Made by a program: the position numbers and the translations under genes
In this document: positions 22,254 to 33,061 of the stretch, piece after piece
Layout of the letters: the number at the start of each line of letters is the position of its first letter
Position numbering within the stretch: position 1 is the first letter of the stretch
Origin: Oopsacas minuta
Taxonomy: Eukaryota; Porifera; Hexactinellida; Lyssacinosida; Leucopsacidae
NCBI GenBank assembly: GCA_024704765.1
Contig: JAKMXF010000323.1
Coordinates: 124,001 to 188,000, forward strand
Length of the DNA: 64,000 nucleotides
Direction: 5' to 3'
The notes under the pieces: model-generated
The model's input: only the letters and a program-made list of their open reading frames with translations
What the model was told of the DNA's origin: nothing
Databases searched by the model: none

Positions 22254-23740
22254 TACTTTTTTGATTTTATTTCACAAAAAGGCGTAGATAGGGTTTGCTG
22301 GCAACACCGAGGGTACTGTCGGCAACCTCAGTTGTAACAAATAGATTTTTGGTGATAGATGAAATTTTGATAGAATTGGAGTATCCAGCAACCCCAGAGT
22401 TATTTTCAACATATCCTGAGGCAAATCCAAAGAGAAAAGATATTACGCCTCTATATCATATTCATCCAAAAATTTCAATTATGACTGAATTAAAATACGA
22501 TTATTGAGAACTCTCAATGACACCAAAAAAATTAAGGTATATCCCAGAAATTTTAGAATTTAGCAACCAGTAATTTACAAAGATTTCAACTGTTATAGCA
22601 ATAGATTTGCTCAAAAATATTTTAAATATATACCTATATTCAATTTTGTAAATTTTAGCTAGGAAAGATAACTGGAAACTATATAATTAGTATGCTACTT
22701 TAGTATGAAAGTTTGCCTACCATTATATCCAAGAATATGAATGAAGCCAATTAAAAATAATTATGAGAAATCAATACTATTAAAACGGAATTAATCAATC
22801 TATAAGTATAGATATGTGTGTATGTATGCACTATCTGAGCATAATTATTTCAACACATCCAAATGTACAGTTACATATCCAAGCTATACGGCAAATATTT
22901 GAAAATCAATACTAAATATAACTGAAAGGCTATATAACTATAATAGTTAACATCATTCTGACCAAATCAACTTTGTTCATTAAATACGTAATGTTCAAAG
23001 TACATATTCAATACATAATTGCAAAACTCAAACGAAATGGAAGAATTCTCATAGCATAATAATTAAATTCTACGGATCTTTATTACGTCAGTATGAATAT
23101 TTCGTAAGATCGACGGGGAAAACTTATTAACTTATTGCATTTTCATATTGTGCAACTTATGGTACAAGTTGCGCATTTCATATATGATTGCACAACATCG
23201 TAAGTGAATACAAATGTTGCGTTAATCGACTTATTCACAATATACAAATATTTCCAAGTCAGTTTAGAGAATCTCAGATGATTTATACTGTATTCGATTC
23301 TGGCACTAATATTCTAGAGATGTTCCATTTCTGCCACATGCGGTACAAATATTAGAATGGCAATAATTCAACGAAATATGCCCTACATAATTCGAAATAT
23401 ATCAAATGGGGTCAAAGATGCTATCAAAATTGTTCTATCTCAATTGAGTTTAGTGCAATTAGGAACTGAATATTAAATGAGTTCATTATCTATTTAATAC
23501 AACGTGTGGACATGAATGTCAAATTCTAAAGATATTCAGAAATATAGTCAAGATAATCTTAAATAACAGTCAATTAGTATTTTCTGGAATATTTAGTAGG
23601 GCTATTCAAAAATTCACCGATTGGGCAAGATACAGTCTGTTACGTACATATATATTTAGAATTGTTACTTAAGCCAAAATTATTAGAGTTACAGTATACA
23701 TTGCCATATATGTCCAAAATTGGGGGTGAAGTAATAGATC
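22254..23740. other. Intron; AT-rich, holds dispersed repeat copy
   Basis: No gene recognised. The repeat copy at 23105-23385 lies here, and the sequence just before 23741 should contain the end of the Tc1-like element, though no clear terminal repeat was identified. Confidence 0.4.
23105..23385 (+). repeat. Dispersed repeat A, copy 2
   Basis: Matches the reverse complement of 14870-15140 over most of its length with gaps; the best block is 23262-23355 (TCAGTTTAGAGAATCTCA through CTGCCACATGCGGTACAA). The two copies are 8 kb apart, in separate introns and in opposite orientation. Class unknown. Confidence 0.6.
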
Positions 23741-24102
23741 TTAATAATTAATAGGATACCCGTTGCCCTCTACTACTAGTTGGCATCTTCTGGGCATTGA
23801 TTCCCAGTAGGTTTGAGAAGATCTGGTTGAATAGGATTCCAGACTGCTTCTAAATTGAGTTTCAGTTCTGGAATTGTCCTTGGGCCTAACTTAAGTATCT
23901 CTCGCTTCACCCATGTCAAAAATTTTCAATGGGGTTAAGATCTGGACTCTGTGAAGGCCATGGAATCTGATTTGGTACATTTTGTGCCAACCCGGTGCGG
24001 ACCTTTTGCGAGGTGTGTTTTGGATCATTATCCATCCCATCACCAATCGCCAGTGGCTGGCATGATATACCTGTGCCTGAGTTATCAGCTATCCTTTCAT
24101 TA
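23741..24102 (-). pseudogene. Tc1-like transposase, C-terminal half of a split copy
   Basis: Minus strand in several frames: HWRLVM, then NDPKHTSQKVRTGLAQNVPN, then WPSQSPDLNPIENF (the Glu of DD34E), KREILKLGPRTIPELKLNLE, and a C-terminus RRCQLVVEGNGYPINY ending at TAA 23741-23743. The sequence breaks at 24102 exactly where the DD37D element begins and resumes at 25397, so the two parts were one Tc1-like copy. It has several frameshifts, and it was probably already old when the second element landed. Confidence 0.75.
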
Positions 24103-25396
24103 CAGGGTTAGGCATAAGCCCCTGCAACAAGTAGAAAGTAGTATACTTCTTATCTTACCATAATAGTAGTTCAAATTCTTAATGAATATGTGGTATACAT
24201 ACTAAGGATACGAAATTAATAGAGCTCTTCGAATGTATTGCCCTTTGCTGCGGTACATAGGCTCAATCGTTTATAGAAATTATCGACACCAGCACGCAAC
24301 AAGTCCCCACTGAGTAAATCCCACTCTCTTCTCAAGGAAGACTTCAGACTTTCGACTTCTTGTGAGGCTTTGCACATAGCTTGGACTCTAAGATGGACCA
24401 TGTATAGAAACCCATAGGGTTTAGATCTGGAGAAGAGGCCAGCCATTCTACAGTAGATATAAATTCTGGTACATTGGGTTTCGACCACTCAGATGTCATT
24501 TTGGCATTGTGAGAGGGAGCGAATCTTACTAGAACACTCAATGCGCGCTAATGAAGTGCTCACCAACCCAAGGCTTCAATGCGTTCTCTAAAATGCACTC
24601 TATATACACCTCCTTGTTAATTTTCACCCATTTGTCAATGAACACCAGAGTTGTCCGACCATCAGAGGTAATGGCTCTTCAAACCATGACCGCTGCAAGC
24701 TACGAGTTCTTTTGATTGTGCATATTGGTGACGACATAGACTTTGATCTGGAGCAAGAATTCCACTGTTTTGGCGATTATATGGGATTTTACAGTAAATT
24801 CTTCTCATTGGAGAAGAAAATACTCTGGCCCTTGCCACCAGTAAACCTTTTCCCCAGAATCAGACATTTTTCAAACCTACGCCTCTTATACACCTCAAAA
24901 AGTAACTGCACCTCTCGAAATTTGTATTATTTTAAGCTTAAATCCTCTTTTACTATCCTCCCCATACTTCTGGTTAAAATATTGAAGTCTTTAGCCATGC
25001 CTTGGATGCTTCGGACAGGATTCTTCCTGACCCTCTCTTGGACGACCTTTCTAACAGCGGGAGCACGAACAGAACGAGGTCTACCTTTTCTGAACCTGTC
25101 CTGGACACTGCCAGTCTCTTTCTAACGTTTGATTGTACGTTAGACAATCCATCAGTTTATGGACGGTATTATTGATACTACGGAAGCTGACTTGCCTTCA
25201 TTATGATAAAAGATTATTAATGACCGTTTGCTTCTTTGTCTATAAACAAACAAAATTTTTCTAGTAGGACTCATTATTCAAGATATGTGTAAAAAGATTA
25301 TCGAGATAATAAATGACATATAAATATTCACCTAGAATCATTCGCAGAACCTCTAGCTTCATTGAAATTTTGTTGCAGAACTTATGCCTACCCCTG
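24103..25396 (-). mobile_element. DD37D mariner element nested in a Tc1-like element, 1294 bp
   Basis: TA at 24101-24102 and 25397-25398. Ends: left CAGGGTTAGGCATAAG, right in reverse complement CAGGGGTAGGCATAAG, then CTGCAACAA on both (the left with an extra base pair or two). The element interrupts a Tc1-like transposase whose halves lie at 23741-24102 and 25397-26010. It is a close relative of the element at 51529-52827. Confidence 0.85.
24216..25201 (-). pseudogene. DD37D transposase, heavily frameshifted
   Basis: Candidate ATG at 25201 (MKASQLP) and stop at 24216-24218 after NTFEEL. Recognisable blocks are few: KSSLRREWDLLSGDLLRAGVD near 24330-24270, EWLASSPDLNPM near 24440 where the expected third Asp is Gly, and EKGLLVARARVFSSPMR near 24810. 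The N-terminal HTH region (around 25050-25130) is recognisable only by comparison with the better copy at 51529. Many indels and several stops make it non-functional. Confidence 0.75.
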
Positions 25397-26010
25397 TATA
25401 TCTAGAAACATTTCACTGTTCATATTGTTAGTGAAACGCACAATGGAAATATTACCCATAGATGAGAATGCATGCCACACGTGTATCTTTGGGACATGCT
25501 TCTTTGTTGGGGCGATGCTATTTTGTTGGATTTTGTCCACATCCTTAATCTTTCCCTTGAGAGCCAGATTGGCATCTCGTCAAGAAATATTGTTTGGGTC
25601 CATTGTTTCTTCGGGTATTTGTACATTTTTGCCCATACTATCCTGTACAGCGGTTTTTTTCACCCAGCATATGGATTTGAACAGGGTAAGGTTTATTGTG
25701 AGATTGGTCCTTAAACACTCTCTGGACAATATGATAAGAAGCCTTATTACCTGTACGACTTGCTAATGTTCGCAAAGAGAGGTATGGTTTGCATTGTACC
25801 TGGTGAAGAATCAACAATTTGGTGGGAGATCGCAAGTTATTGGGTATCCCTGCGCCCTTTTGGTGAGATAGCGGTACACCTTCATCTAATCGGCGTTTAA
25901 CATTGTAAACTGTAGCTAAGGAAATTCCACAATTAACAGAGATTTCCTTGGGCAAAAGCTTTCCGAATTGTAGAAGTGTATTCACAATTTCCCTCTTCTG
26001 ATATTGAGTC
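25397..26010 (-). pseudogene. Tc1-like transposase, N-terminal half of a split copy
   Basis: Minus strand. REIVNTLLQFGKLLPKEIS, then NCGISLATVYNVKRRLDEG, is the paired-type HTH (25985-25870). NLRSPTKLLILHQVQCKPYLSLRTLAS follows as the second HTH linker. At 25600-25520 is IFLDEMPIWLSRERLRMW, the first catalytic Asp block, with Leu for the usual Ser. FPLCVSLTI is the last part before the DD37D insertion at 25396. A frame change near 25630 separates the two ORFs. Start and terminal repeat are not clear; the end coordinate is approximate. Confidence 0.75.
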
Positions 26011-26796
26011 GTTTTCAGAGCTAATTGTCAAGCAGGGAAATAATTAAGGTAATAACAGTAATGGAGGTCAAAATGATTATTTAAATGACATCATAATTAA
26101 TATTATAGAGTAAAATTTCGGAAAAGATAAGATAATGACTTGGTTCAGGCTATTTTAGGATAATATATCATTAAGCAATTATGGACAGCGAAACACAAGT
26201 AGCCTGAGTGAAGTAATACAAAGGACTGAAGTTTTGTAACAAAATATCCCCATTGTAAATCATTATGCAACAGACTGTATGTAATAATACATTTTGTTGT
26301 ATTGAAATACATATGCTTGGTTAGTGTATATTTGAACATTATGGATTTATGTTCGGAATTGATTGAAGAAACTTGAAAACCCCAATGGTTAATTGAAAGC
26401 AACAAAGTACTTTAGCCTGCCTTAGGAAAGTTTGATACTTGTACTTAAATTCACACCTATGAGGAAATTCTGAGGTATTGTTAGTTCTTGGTTTTTGGAA
26501 AGAAGACATTTTTGCCACTGCTCTTCCAATATACATGATAGATGGTTGAGAGTGAATAACCAGGTACCCAACAAAAGGTCATATGTCCTAACGTCATCAC
26601 TTTGAACAATGACAAACTCCTCATTGAATTATTAAGTCACCAAGAATGTATAAGAACATATAATTTGCAAATTTAGGAGTTCCAGGATTCCATAATACAC
26701 GAGGTACTAAGTGCCGAGACTACAAACTACAAGACACGTAAGTGCTCCAGAAATACCATAAAATGCCATTAAATTCAATTGGGATGGATGATGGAA

Positions 26797-26832
26797 AATC
26801 AAAATTACAATCAAAATTACAATCAAAATTAG
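26797..26832. repeat. Short tandem repeat, 12-base unit
   Basis: About three copies of ATCAAAATTACA in a row. Simple-sequence DNA inside an intron. Confidence 0.7.
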
Positions 26833-29800
26833 CGTGGAAAAATTTTGTATGGGAAATATATTTCAAGGAAAATATCATGATCTTATGAGTAAATTCTAAT
26901 GTACATATAGGTGATATTCCATGGATATCTAGAATACATAATGATATGAATGAGAATCTTTGTGGGGAAAAGGGAGCCATAATATACATAAATACATATC
27001 TAGGACATATATAACAATAAATTTCCATGGCAAAATATGGTAAACCGATTAATTATCTCAAAGGTTCTTGAAAAAACACACCTTAGCTATAATCTGTGAT
27101 TTTCATCCAAAATGGAAAACAATCAGAATATATCGCATTATAAAGTGGGACTACAACCCCAAATCCCAATACTTCAGATTCGATATGTCAAAATTTCAGG
27201 ATTCTTTCGCATTGATGAAATATATGTAAGTAGTAAAGAAATATTAATTGGTATAGGGATTCATAGGTCATGGACCCCATAACTTGTGCACACATTAGGA
27301 GGGCTGTAGGTAGCAGTTAAGTCAACTCCTTCATACTCCGATCGACATTTAAGTGCACAGCACCTTCTGCTAAGCTGCATAATTCGCGTATAACAAGAAA
27401 TACGTGTTAAATGGATAATAAGTTAAAATGATCTGTTTGAACGTATAATACGTCTAGGTTAATCTCGGAATAGAAGATTTCTACATTTTTAGACTTAGAT
27501 ATCGCATTATAATTGGATCTACTATGCTGATATTTCTCATCAACAATTCAAAAACTTGGGTTTTCATTATATATTTTTGCAGAAATCATCCCAATAGAAG
27601 TTATGTAATCAAAGATTATAGATTGAAAGCATATTTTATACGTAATATGTCTTCATCAAAAGAAGTATCAAACAACTTAGATCATTTCCATACAAGTAGG
27701 TAGATATAACCTAAATAAATGTTTCTGTAATATTGGGGCTCCCAACAAGGGTGTGCTCTTAGAAAAATAATGGGGGATGCTCAATGGTAAACAACCATGG
27801 TTTAGAAGATTAAAAGAACCTAGGTAGCACACATCTGGTGCCAGGCAAATACCACCCAAGAAGAATAAGGTTTACTGACAATCTCGGGTTTACTAGAAGT
27901 TCAGCCATTATGGGGGTATCCACCCTACACCTTCCTAGAAGTGAGACCCTGAATATAGTTATTACACAATACAAGCTATAGTAGGCGTAACCCCGCCCAA
28001 TTAACACAAATTATATCAGTTATATTGAAGTAATTATCGCGGTTCCATGAGCTTTGATACAACGGTAGTTGACCGTAATAAATAATTCATAGAGCAAACA
28101 GTTGAATATACAATAAGATAAATATTTCAAAATAATAATAAATATATATTCTTTTAAACAGAATAATTAATATTCAACAGAAGCGCCTCCGCTCTTGGCT
28201 CTTGAAAGGTAAAATACTTTCTCTCTCGTATCCATGAATAGTTATACTCAACATTGAATTTCCAGCAATTCCATGCGTTACATAAACATATTTGGGGAGA
28301 AATTCAATCTAGCAAGGTGGGAATGTGTCAGGAATGCATCAACATTTTATTCACAAATTTGGTCATAACTTCATCAAGATGTACCTCTTTAAACCCCTAC
28401 TTTCATTACTTTGTGTATATGTAATATCTAGGTAAAAATATACTAACAAAATATAGGAACTTGAAAGAAGATTTTAAAAGATTGGCCTCCACCTTCCCTC
28501 AATTTCCTACCTGTGCAGGGATGGGTTCAGGGTAGTCGACGGCAGGTGAATGCGGACATGGGCAAAGTGGATGATAATCCTGATGCCTACCCCTTGTAAA
28601 TTGTTCAAGAAAAAACTGTGCATAAACAGCAAAGTTGTCCTGAATGCGCTTTTAGATAGAGAGTAAATTCATTTAACAACTTTCTAAACAGCCTCACAAA
28701 CATGAAAAGATATACTGGAATAAATATTATTAGTAATGGAGGTTAATCAATTAGAAATGGACAGAAACAAATCTACAAGGCAGCTAATAATCATCACTAA
28801 AGCAACAATTGTTCCTAAAACAGTGTGAAACCATCTTAAATTTGGATCAAAAACCACAAATAAAAGTTGGCACTATATGAAGGGGTATGGAATTATGTTC
28901 TTTGATGAGTGTTTGTCAAAATCGCGTGTAATAGCTCCAATTTTTTAGTGTATTAGCAATTATACTACGCCCAAATAAATCAGGATGAATTGCTTATGAG
29001 TATGTAAAATGATAAAAAAACTACTGAAGGAATTTACTAAGTATTCATAAAGCTGTATAGCTTGCGAATGTTCCAAATTATATTTACAGGAATAAACTAA
29101 ACATTCTACCTTCGTCCAGATCAACTATAGATTCCTTGCCAATATAGGAAGATAGTGGTTTTGGTGATGTAATGTTTGGATGATATAACACCTATTTCAC
29201 CATATCTCCAAAATACTCCTCCAATCAAGTAGCCTCCATTCGAACAGAATTAAGCCATTTCAATAGTACTGATCAACCCCACCACATTGACCATAAGATA
29301 TTAGTGGTATATAACCGAAATATATACCAGAGACAAAATGTTATAAATACAATTCACAGGGACCTGTTTGGTTCCAACGAAGGGAATACTTTAAGTGAGA
29401 AACAACAACATTTTGATTCATTAGATGAAGTAGGTGAAGTTGAACATTCATGACTACAACAGTAATATACCATTCTTGTAAGTGTAAAATATATGAAAAA
29501 ACCTATCCTAACAAGCGTAAACAGTATAGATTCTATCAATGACTACTTCAAAATTCTCACAAATTCTGCATCCCATTTTATATTCCGTCTGTCGGAGCGA
29601 TTTAAGGTACATATTTATAGCATCCCCTCTGACAAGGAGTTCCATCAAACTGGCGCAGTCATTGGCAGAGGTGACTATTAAGCTTGTAAACAACGAAAAA
29701 TCACTTAAGTCAGGAGTTGGGAGGATAAACAAGTGTCTCGATCCTCATATCATTGATGTATGCGGCGAGCTGTCTAGTTGGTAACTAGTTCTAGGTCGAC

Positions 29801-30783
29801 CTTCAATGTAGTGTTTGTTCGCTTTAGCAAGCAGCTGAGTACAGTATAAATTCCTATCATATTCTGCGCTTTCGCAGCGCAAACTTGAGCCATAGCGTAC
29901 ATTACCTTCTCGGCACTGAAGTGGGAATGCGAGTCTTTAGGCCGTCGTTAGTCAAGATACTGCCAACACTTGGGTTTGCTCTGATTTGGTGAGGGGAAAT
30001 ATATCTAGGCTTCGGAAGACCATAACCTCATACAGCCTCCGTACATCACATTTTCAACCTATTCAAGGAAATTTACAACATTCTATCATGTCTTTCTTTC
30101 AACTGGGCCTCTGAAGACTATATGGCCCACCGAGCGCACACTATTATAACTGCAAGATCTTCACTCAGACAGTTGGGACCTGATATATCAAGGATCACTT
30201 GGAAAAAACTCGTTTACCAACGCAATTGAATAATCACACGTGGCAGATCTAGGCCTACCAGTAGGAGACGTTCATTTTCATAATGTGGTATGAACAAAAC
30301 TTGGTCTCAATAAAGTTGCACAAGATAATTGTGAATGTTTGTGTTAGGGTTTTCAGAACTGCACTAAATTTGATGAACACTTTTCCGGAAACTAAAACAA
30401 TGCTTAAGAGGCAATCGACAAAGGGTGATTCTGAAAATATTCTCAATTTCTCGTCATTAGCTCTGGATTAAGGGAAATTGTCATTGCATTTTGCAAATAT
30501 CATGTTAATTTCTCGAGAATTCTATGGCTCTAGGAATTCTAAGCATATACCATAAATATATTTAATACTAATGCTTCCGACAAGTATACTTTATATGCAA
30601 AATATTCATTAAGATAAGTGATTAGACCTATTGTATCAATGATATTAGAATTTCCAAGTAGTCAACCAAATAACCTAACACTCAAAATAGAGTTATACCT
30701 AAATTCACTGCTCCAACTATTATGTTACGATTGGTTTTCTTTTCGGGACTAAGAGATAATGTGTAATAATACTAGATTCTAAA

Positions 30784-30890
30784 AACCACTGCTCAGCCAA
30801 AATACATGATAGAAATTTGAAATTTGAATCATAGGTACCACTAAATGTGACAAATGTCTTGAAATCATGATTCTGATCAAAGCCTAACTC
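30784..30890 (+). repeat. Dispersed repeat B, copy 1
   Basis: Similar to the reverse complement of 41975-42070: shared CACTGCTCAGCCAA, then AATGTGACAAATGTCTTGAA, then TCATGNTTCTGA. The best block is about 20 identical bases. No coding content or terminal repeat was recognised. Confidence 0.6.
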
Positions 30891-31527
30891 ATCATAACTG
30901 TAAAAATATCAAGGAATAAGCGCTGATTCGCTTGCTAGATCATGGAAGGGGTATTATATTGTCGTACAGCGACCTAGCAAGCGAAGCTAGCAGGAAAATA
31001 TATTCTTGGAAAATGCGTTACTATGCTGGATTCAAGTAAAAGGAAATGGATTCGAAACATTCCGGGGTTTGAGCATGGCATTCCGCATATATGATGGTGG
31101 TTAAGTCGATAGCACAAAAAAACAGGCTATGACAACCTGAAAATAAATGATTATCATACAAAATATAGAACAAAATGTTATCATAGCCATAATATAATAT
31201 TCCTGCAAAAATGAAACATTCATGCGTTCAAATGAAATCTACATTAATATTCAGAAATAAGTTATATAAAAAACGAAATATTCCAAAAAATACAAAAGAA
31301 AGTTATTGGAAAATTGGAAAAGAATTTAGAAGTGTCTTTCGATGCCAAATATGCAACAAAAACAAAAGTCGTAAATTTTGATACTATGAAATAAATGGAA
31401 AATAGGGTATATTTTCACCTAAAAGATAACACTATTTTAGTGTGTCTGAAACATACCCCGAGCCTAAACAACCATCATATTTGGAAAACATGACCGTGTA
31501 TATAAGGTATCAAAAACAATGTTTATA

Positions 31528-32917
31528 CAGTCTGTCAACTTGAAATTGGGAAAATATTTTTCGATGTTAGAATGTTCCTAATTGCATTTTCAAATTGGCT
31601 ATCGTATTATATTGATAGTTTGTGTTTTTCAACTATTTCTAGCCATTTCTTAGCCAACTGAACTTCTCTAGCTGACTGTGGTTACAAAATATTTCAATTT
31701 ATACTTAGTTACTAATCAAATATTCTAAATAAATATTTATCACTTGAATTTCTCGCAACACATCTATTTCTTCGCTAATAATTCTTTACGTTCATCAATT
31801 CAAAACCTTAAAATGAAAGAGCAAGAACAGCGTAACAATATCAAGATACTTTTTGACACAGAAATCACGAATTGTATGGAATTATCTCGAAGAACTGGAA
31901 TTCCAAAAAGTACAGTTTATCGCACTGTTTACAAATTGAGGAATGCTGAATCCATTGATAGAAAGATTGGTTCCAGGAAACAGCGTCAGATCAAAGCAAA
32001 TAACGCTAGATCACTTGTTAGTTTGGCAATCAACAATCCTAGGTTATCTGTGAGGAAGTTTACTTGCAAATTTAACAAAAGGCGGGGTCTATCGTTCTCA
32101 CACGAGGCTGTAAGGATTGAGATGAAGCTGCGTGGCTTCACTCGCAAGGTTGCTAGAAAGATTCCGATGCTTACACAAACCCATAAGGCTTATCGTGTCG
32201 ATTGGGCTAAGTCTAACAGATGTAGAGATTGGGAGAAAGTGATATTTAGCGATAGCGATGAGATGTCCATTTGGCTAGCTGGTGGCAGAGTATGTGTCTG
32301 GTGTAAAGGTGATTCGAAACCAGTAAAACCCAGCACGAAACACTCTCCTAAATTGCATGTTTGGGGAGCGTTTTCAGCACGTGGAACGTTTCCTATCAAG
32401 GTTTTCAGAGAAAATCTCACCGAGCGACTTTACTGCGACATTCTGCACGAATGTTTAGTAGAACAAGCAAGTGTCTTGTACCCTAATAGATGGGTTTTGC
32501 AGGAAGACAACGATCCCAAACACACGTGCAACCTTGCTAAAGGATACATGGAGGAGAAAGGGATACATAGGATGGATTGGCCTGCTTGGAGTCCGGATTT
32601 GAATCCGATCGAGAACCTCTGGTCGTGGATCAAGAGACAAATCGATTTGAAGTCACCACGAAATTTAAATGAGCTGGAAAGGGAGCTAAATGAAGTATGG
32701 AATTCTTTAGAACATGAATTTTTACGTCCATTTTGGTTATCGATGCCAAAAAGAGTCAAATTACTACGAAAAAGTAACGGAAATAAGATAAATTATTAGG
32801 CCAACTATATTATTGATTGTTTAAGGATTCTAATAACATATTTAGAATAGAAATACACTAAATGCACTTGCAGCTAGGGAAAAACAAAGATCTTCCCAAT
32901 TTCAAGTTGACAGACTG
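31528..32917 (+). mobile_element. Tc1-like (DD34E) element, structurally complete, 1390 bp
   Basis: TA target duplications at 31526-31527 and 32918-32919. The terminal inverted repeats are perfect for 25 bp, starting CAGTCTGTCAACTTGAAATT (left 31528-31552, right 32893-32917). The interior holds one uninterrupted transposase ORF. It lies in the 18-kb Mondo intron, on the opposite strand to the host gene. Perfect ends plus an open frame make it the youngest-looking transposon in the window. Confidence 0.95.
31813..32799 (+). CDS. Tc1-like DD34E transposase, uninterrupted, 328 aa
   Basis: Cut-and-paste transposase acting on its own 25-bp ends. I start at the ATG 31813 (MKEQEQRNN): the frame is open further upstream to 31744 but without another ATG. 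Residues about 15-45 form the paired-like HTH (ITNCMELSRRTGIPKSTVYR). A second HTH/linker covers about 60-115, with basic RGFTRKVARK. The DDE domain has IFSDSDEMSIW (Asp 147 or 149), VLQEDNDPKHT (Asp 232) and WPAWSPDLNPIENLW (Glu 267), with the 34-residue D-E spacing of Tc1. The length is normal for the family. One oddity: AGCGAT is tandemly repeated at 32248-32259, giving FSDSDE instead of FSDE at the first catalytic site, which may impair activity. It is unlike the other two Tc1-like copies in the window. Confidence 0.92.
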   Translation: MKEQEQRNNIKILFDTEITNCMELSRRTGIPKSTVYRTVYKLRNAESIDRKIGSRKQRQIKANNARSLVSLAINNPRLSVRKFTCKFNKRRGLSFSHEAVRIEMKLRGFTRKVARKIPMLTQTHKAYRVDWAKSNRCRDWEKVIFSDSDEMSIWLAGGRVCVWCKGDSKPVKPSTKHSPKLHVWGAFSARGTFPIKVFRENLTERLYCDILHECLVEQASVLYPNRWVLQEDNDPKHTCNLAKGYMEEKGIHRMDWPAWSPDLNPIENLWSWIKRQIDLKSPRNLNELERELNEVWNSLEHEFLRPFWLSMPKRVKLLRKSNGNKINY

Positions 32918-33061
32918 TAGTATAACATAGAATTCTATGAGGATATTTTGAAATCGAGTTAAGGCAAAAATAAAAATACCCTGCAAATCAGAATCTGTCA
33001 TCTATATCATATCGAAAATGCATGTTATCTGTGGATCTATCAAATTTTGATGTCAAGAATA

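Larger units (their letters stand above)
26011..31527. other. Intron; no recognised gene over 5.5 kb
   Basis: AT-rich, with short frames. Items seen are a 12-base tandem repeat at 26797-26832, a GC-richer stretch at about 29560-30250 with no recognised protein, a CG-bearing patch at 30921-31000 with mirrored AGCAAGCG/GCTAGC motifs, and a dispersed-repeat copy at 30784-30890. Confidence 0.45.

Noticed and set aside
29539-29784. Plus-strand 81-aa stretch in a GC-richer intron region
   Set aside because: A faint resemblance to arthropod repetitive proteins (AQSLAEVTIKLVN) was too short and weak to support a call.
32430-32759. Minus-strand 109-aa frame within the intact Tc1-like transposase
   Set aside because: Exact antisense of the catalytic domain coding sequence, with no independent features.
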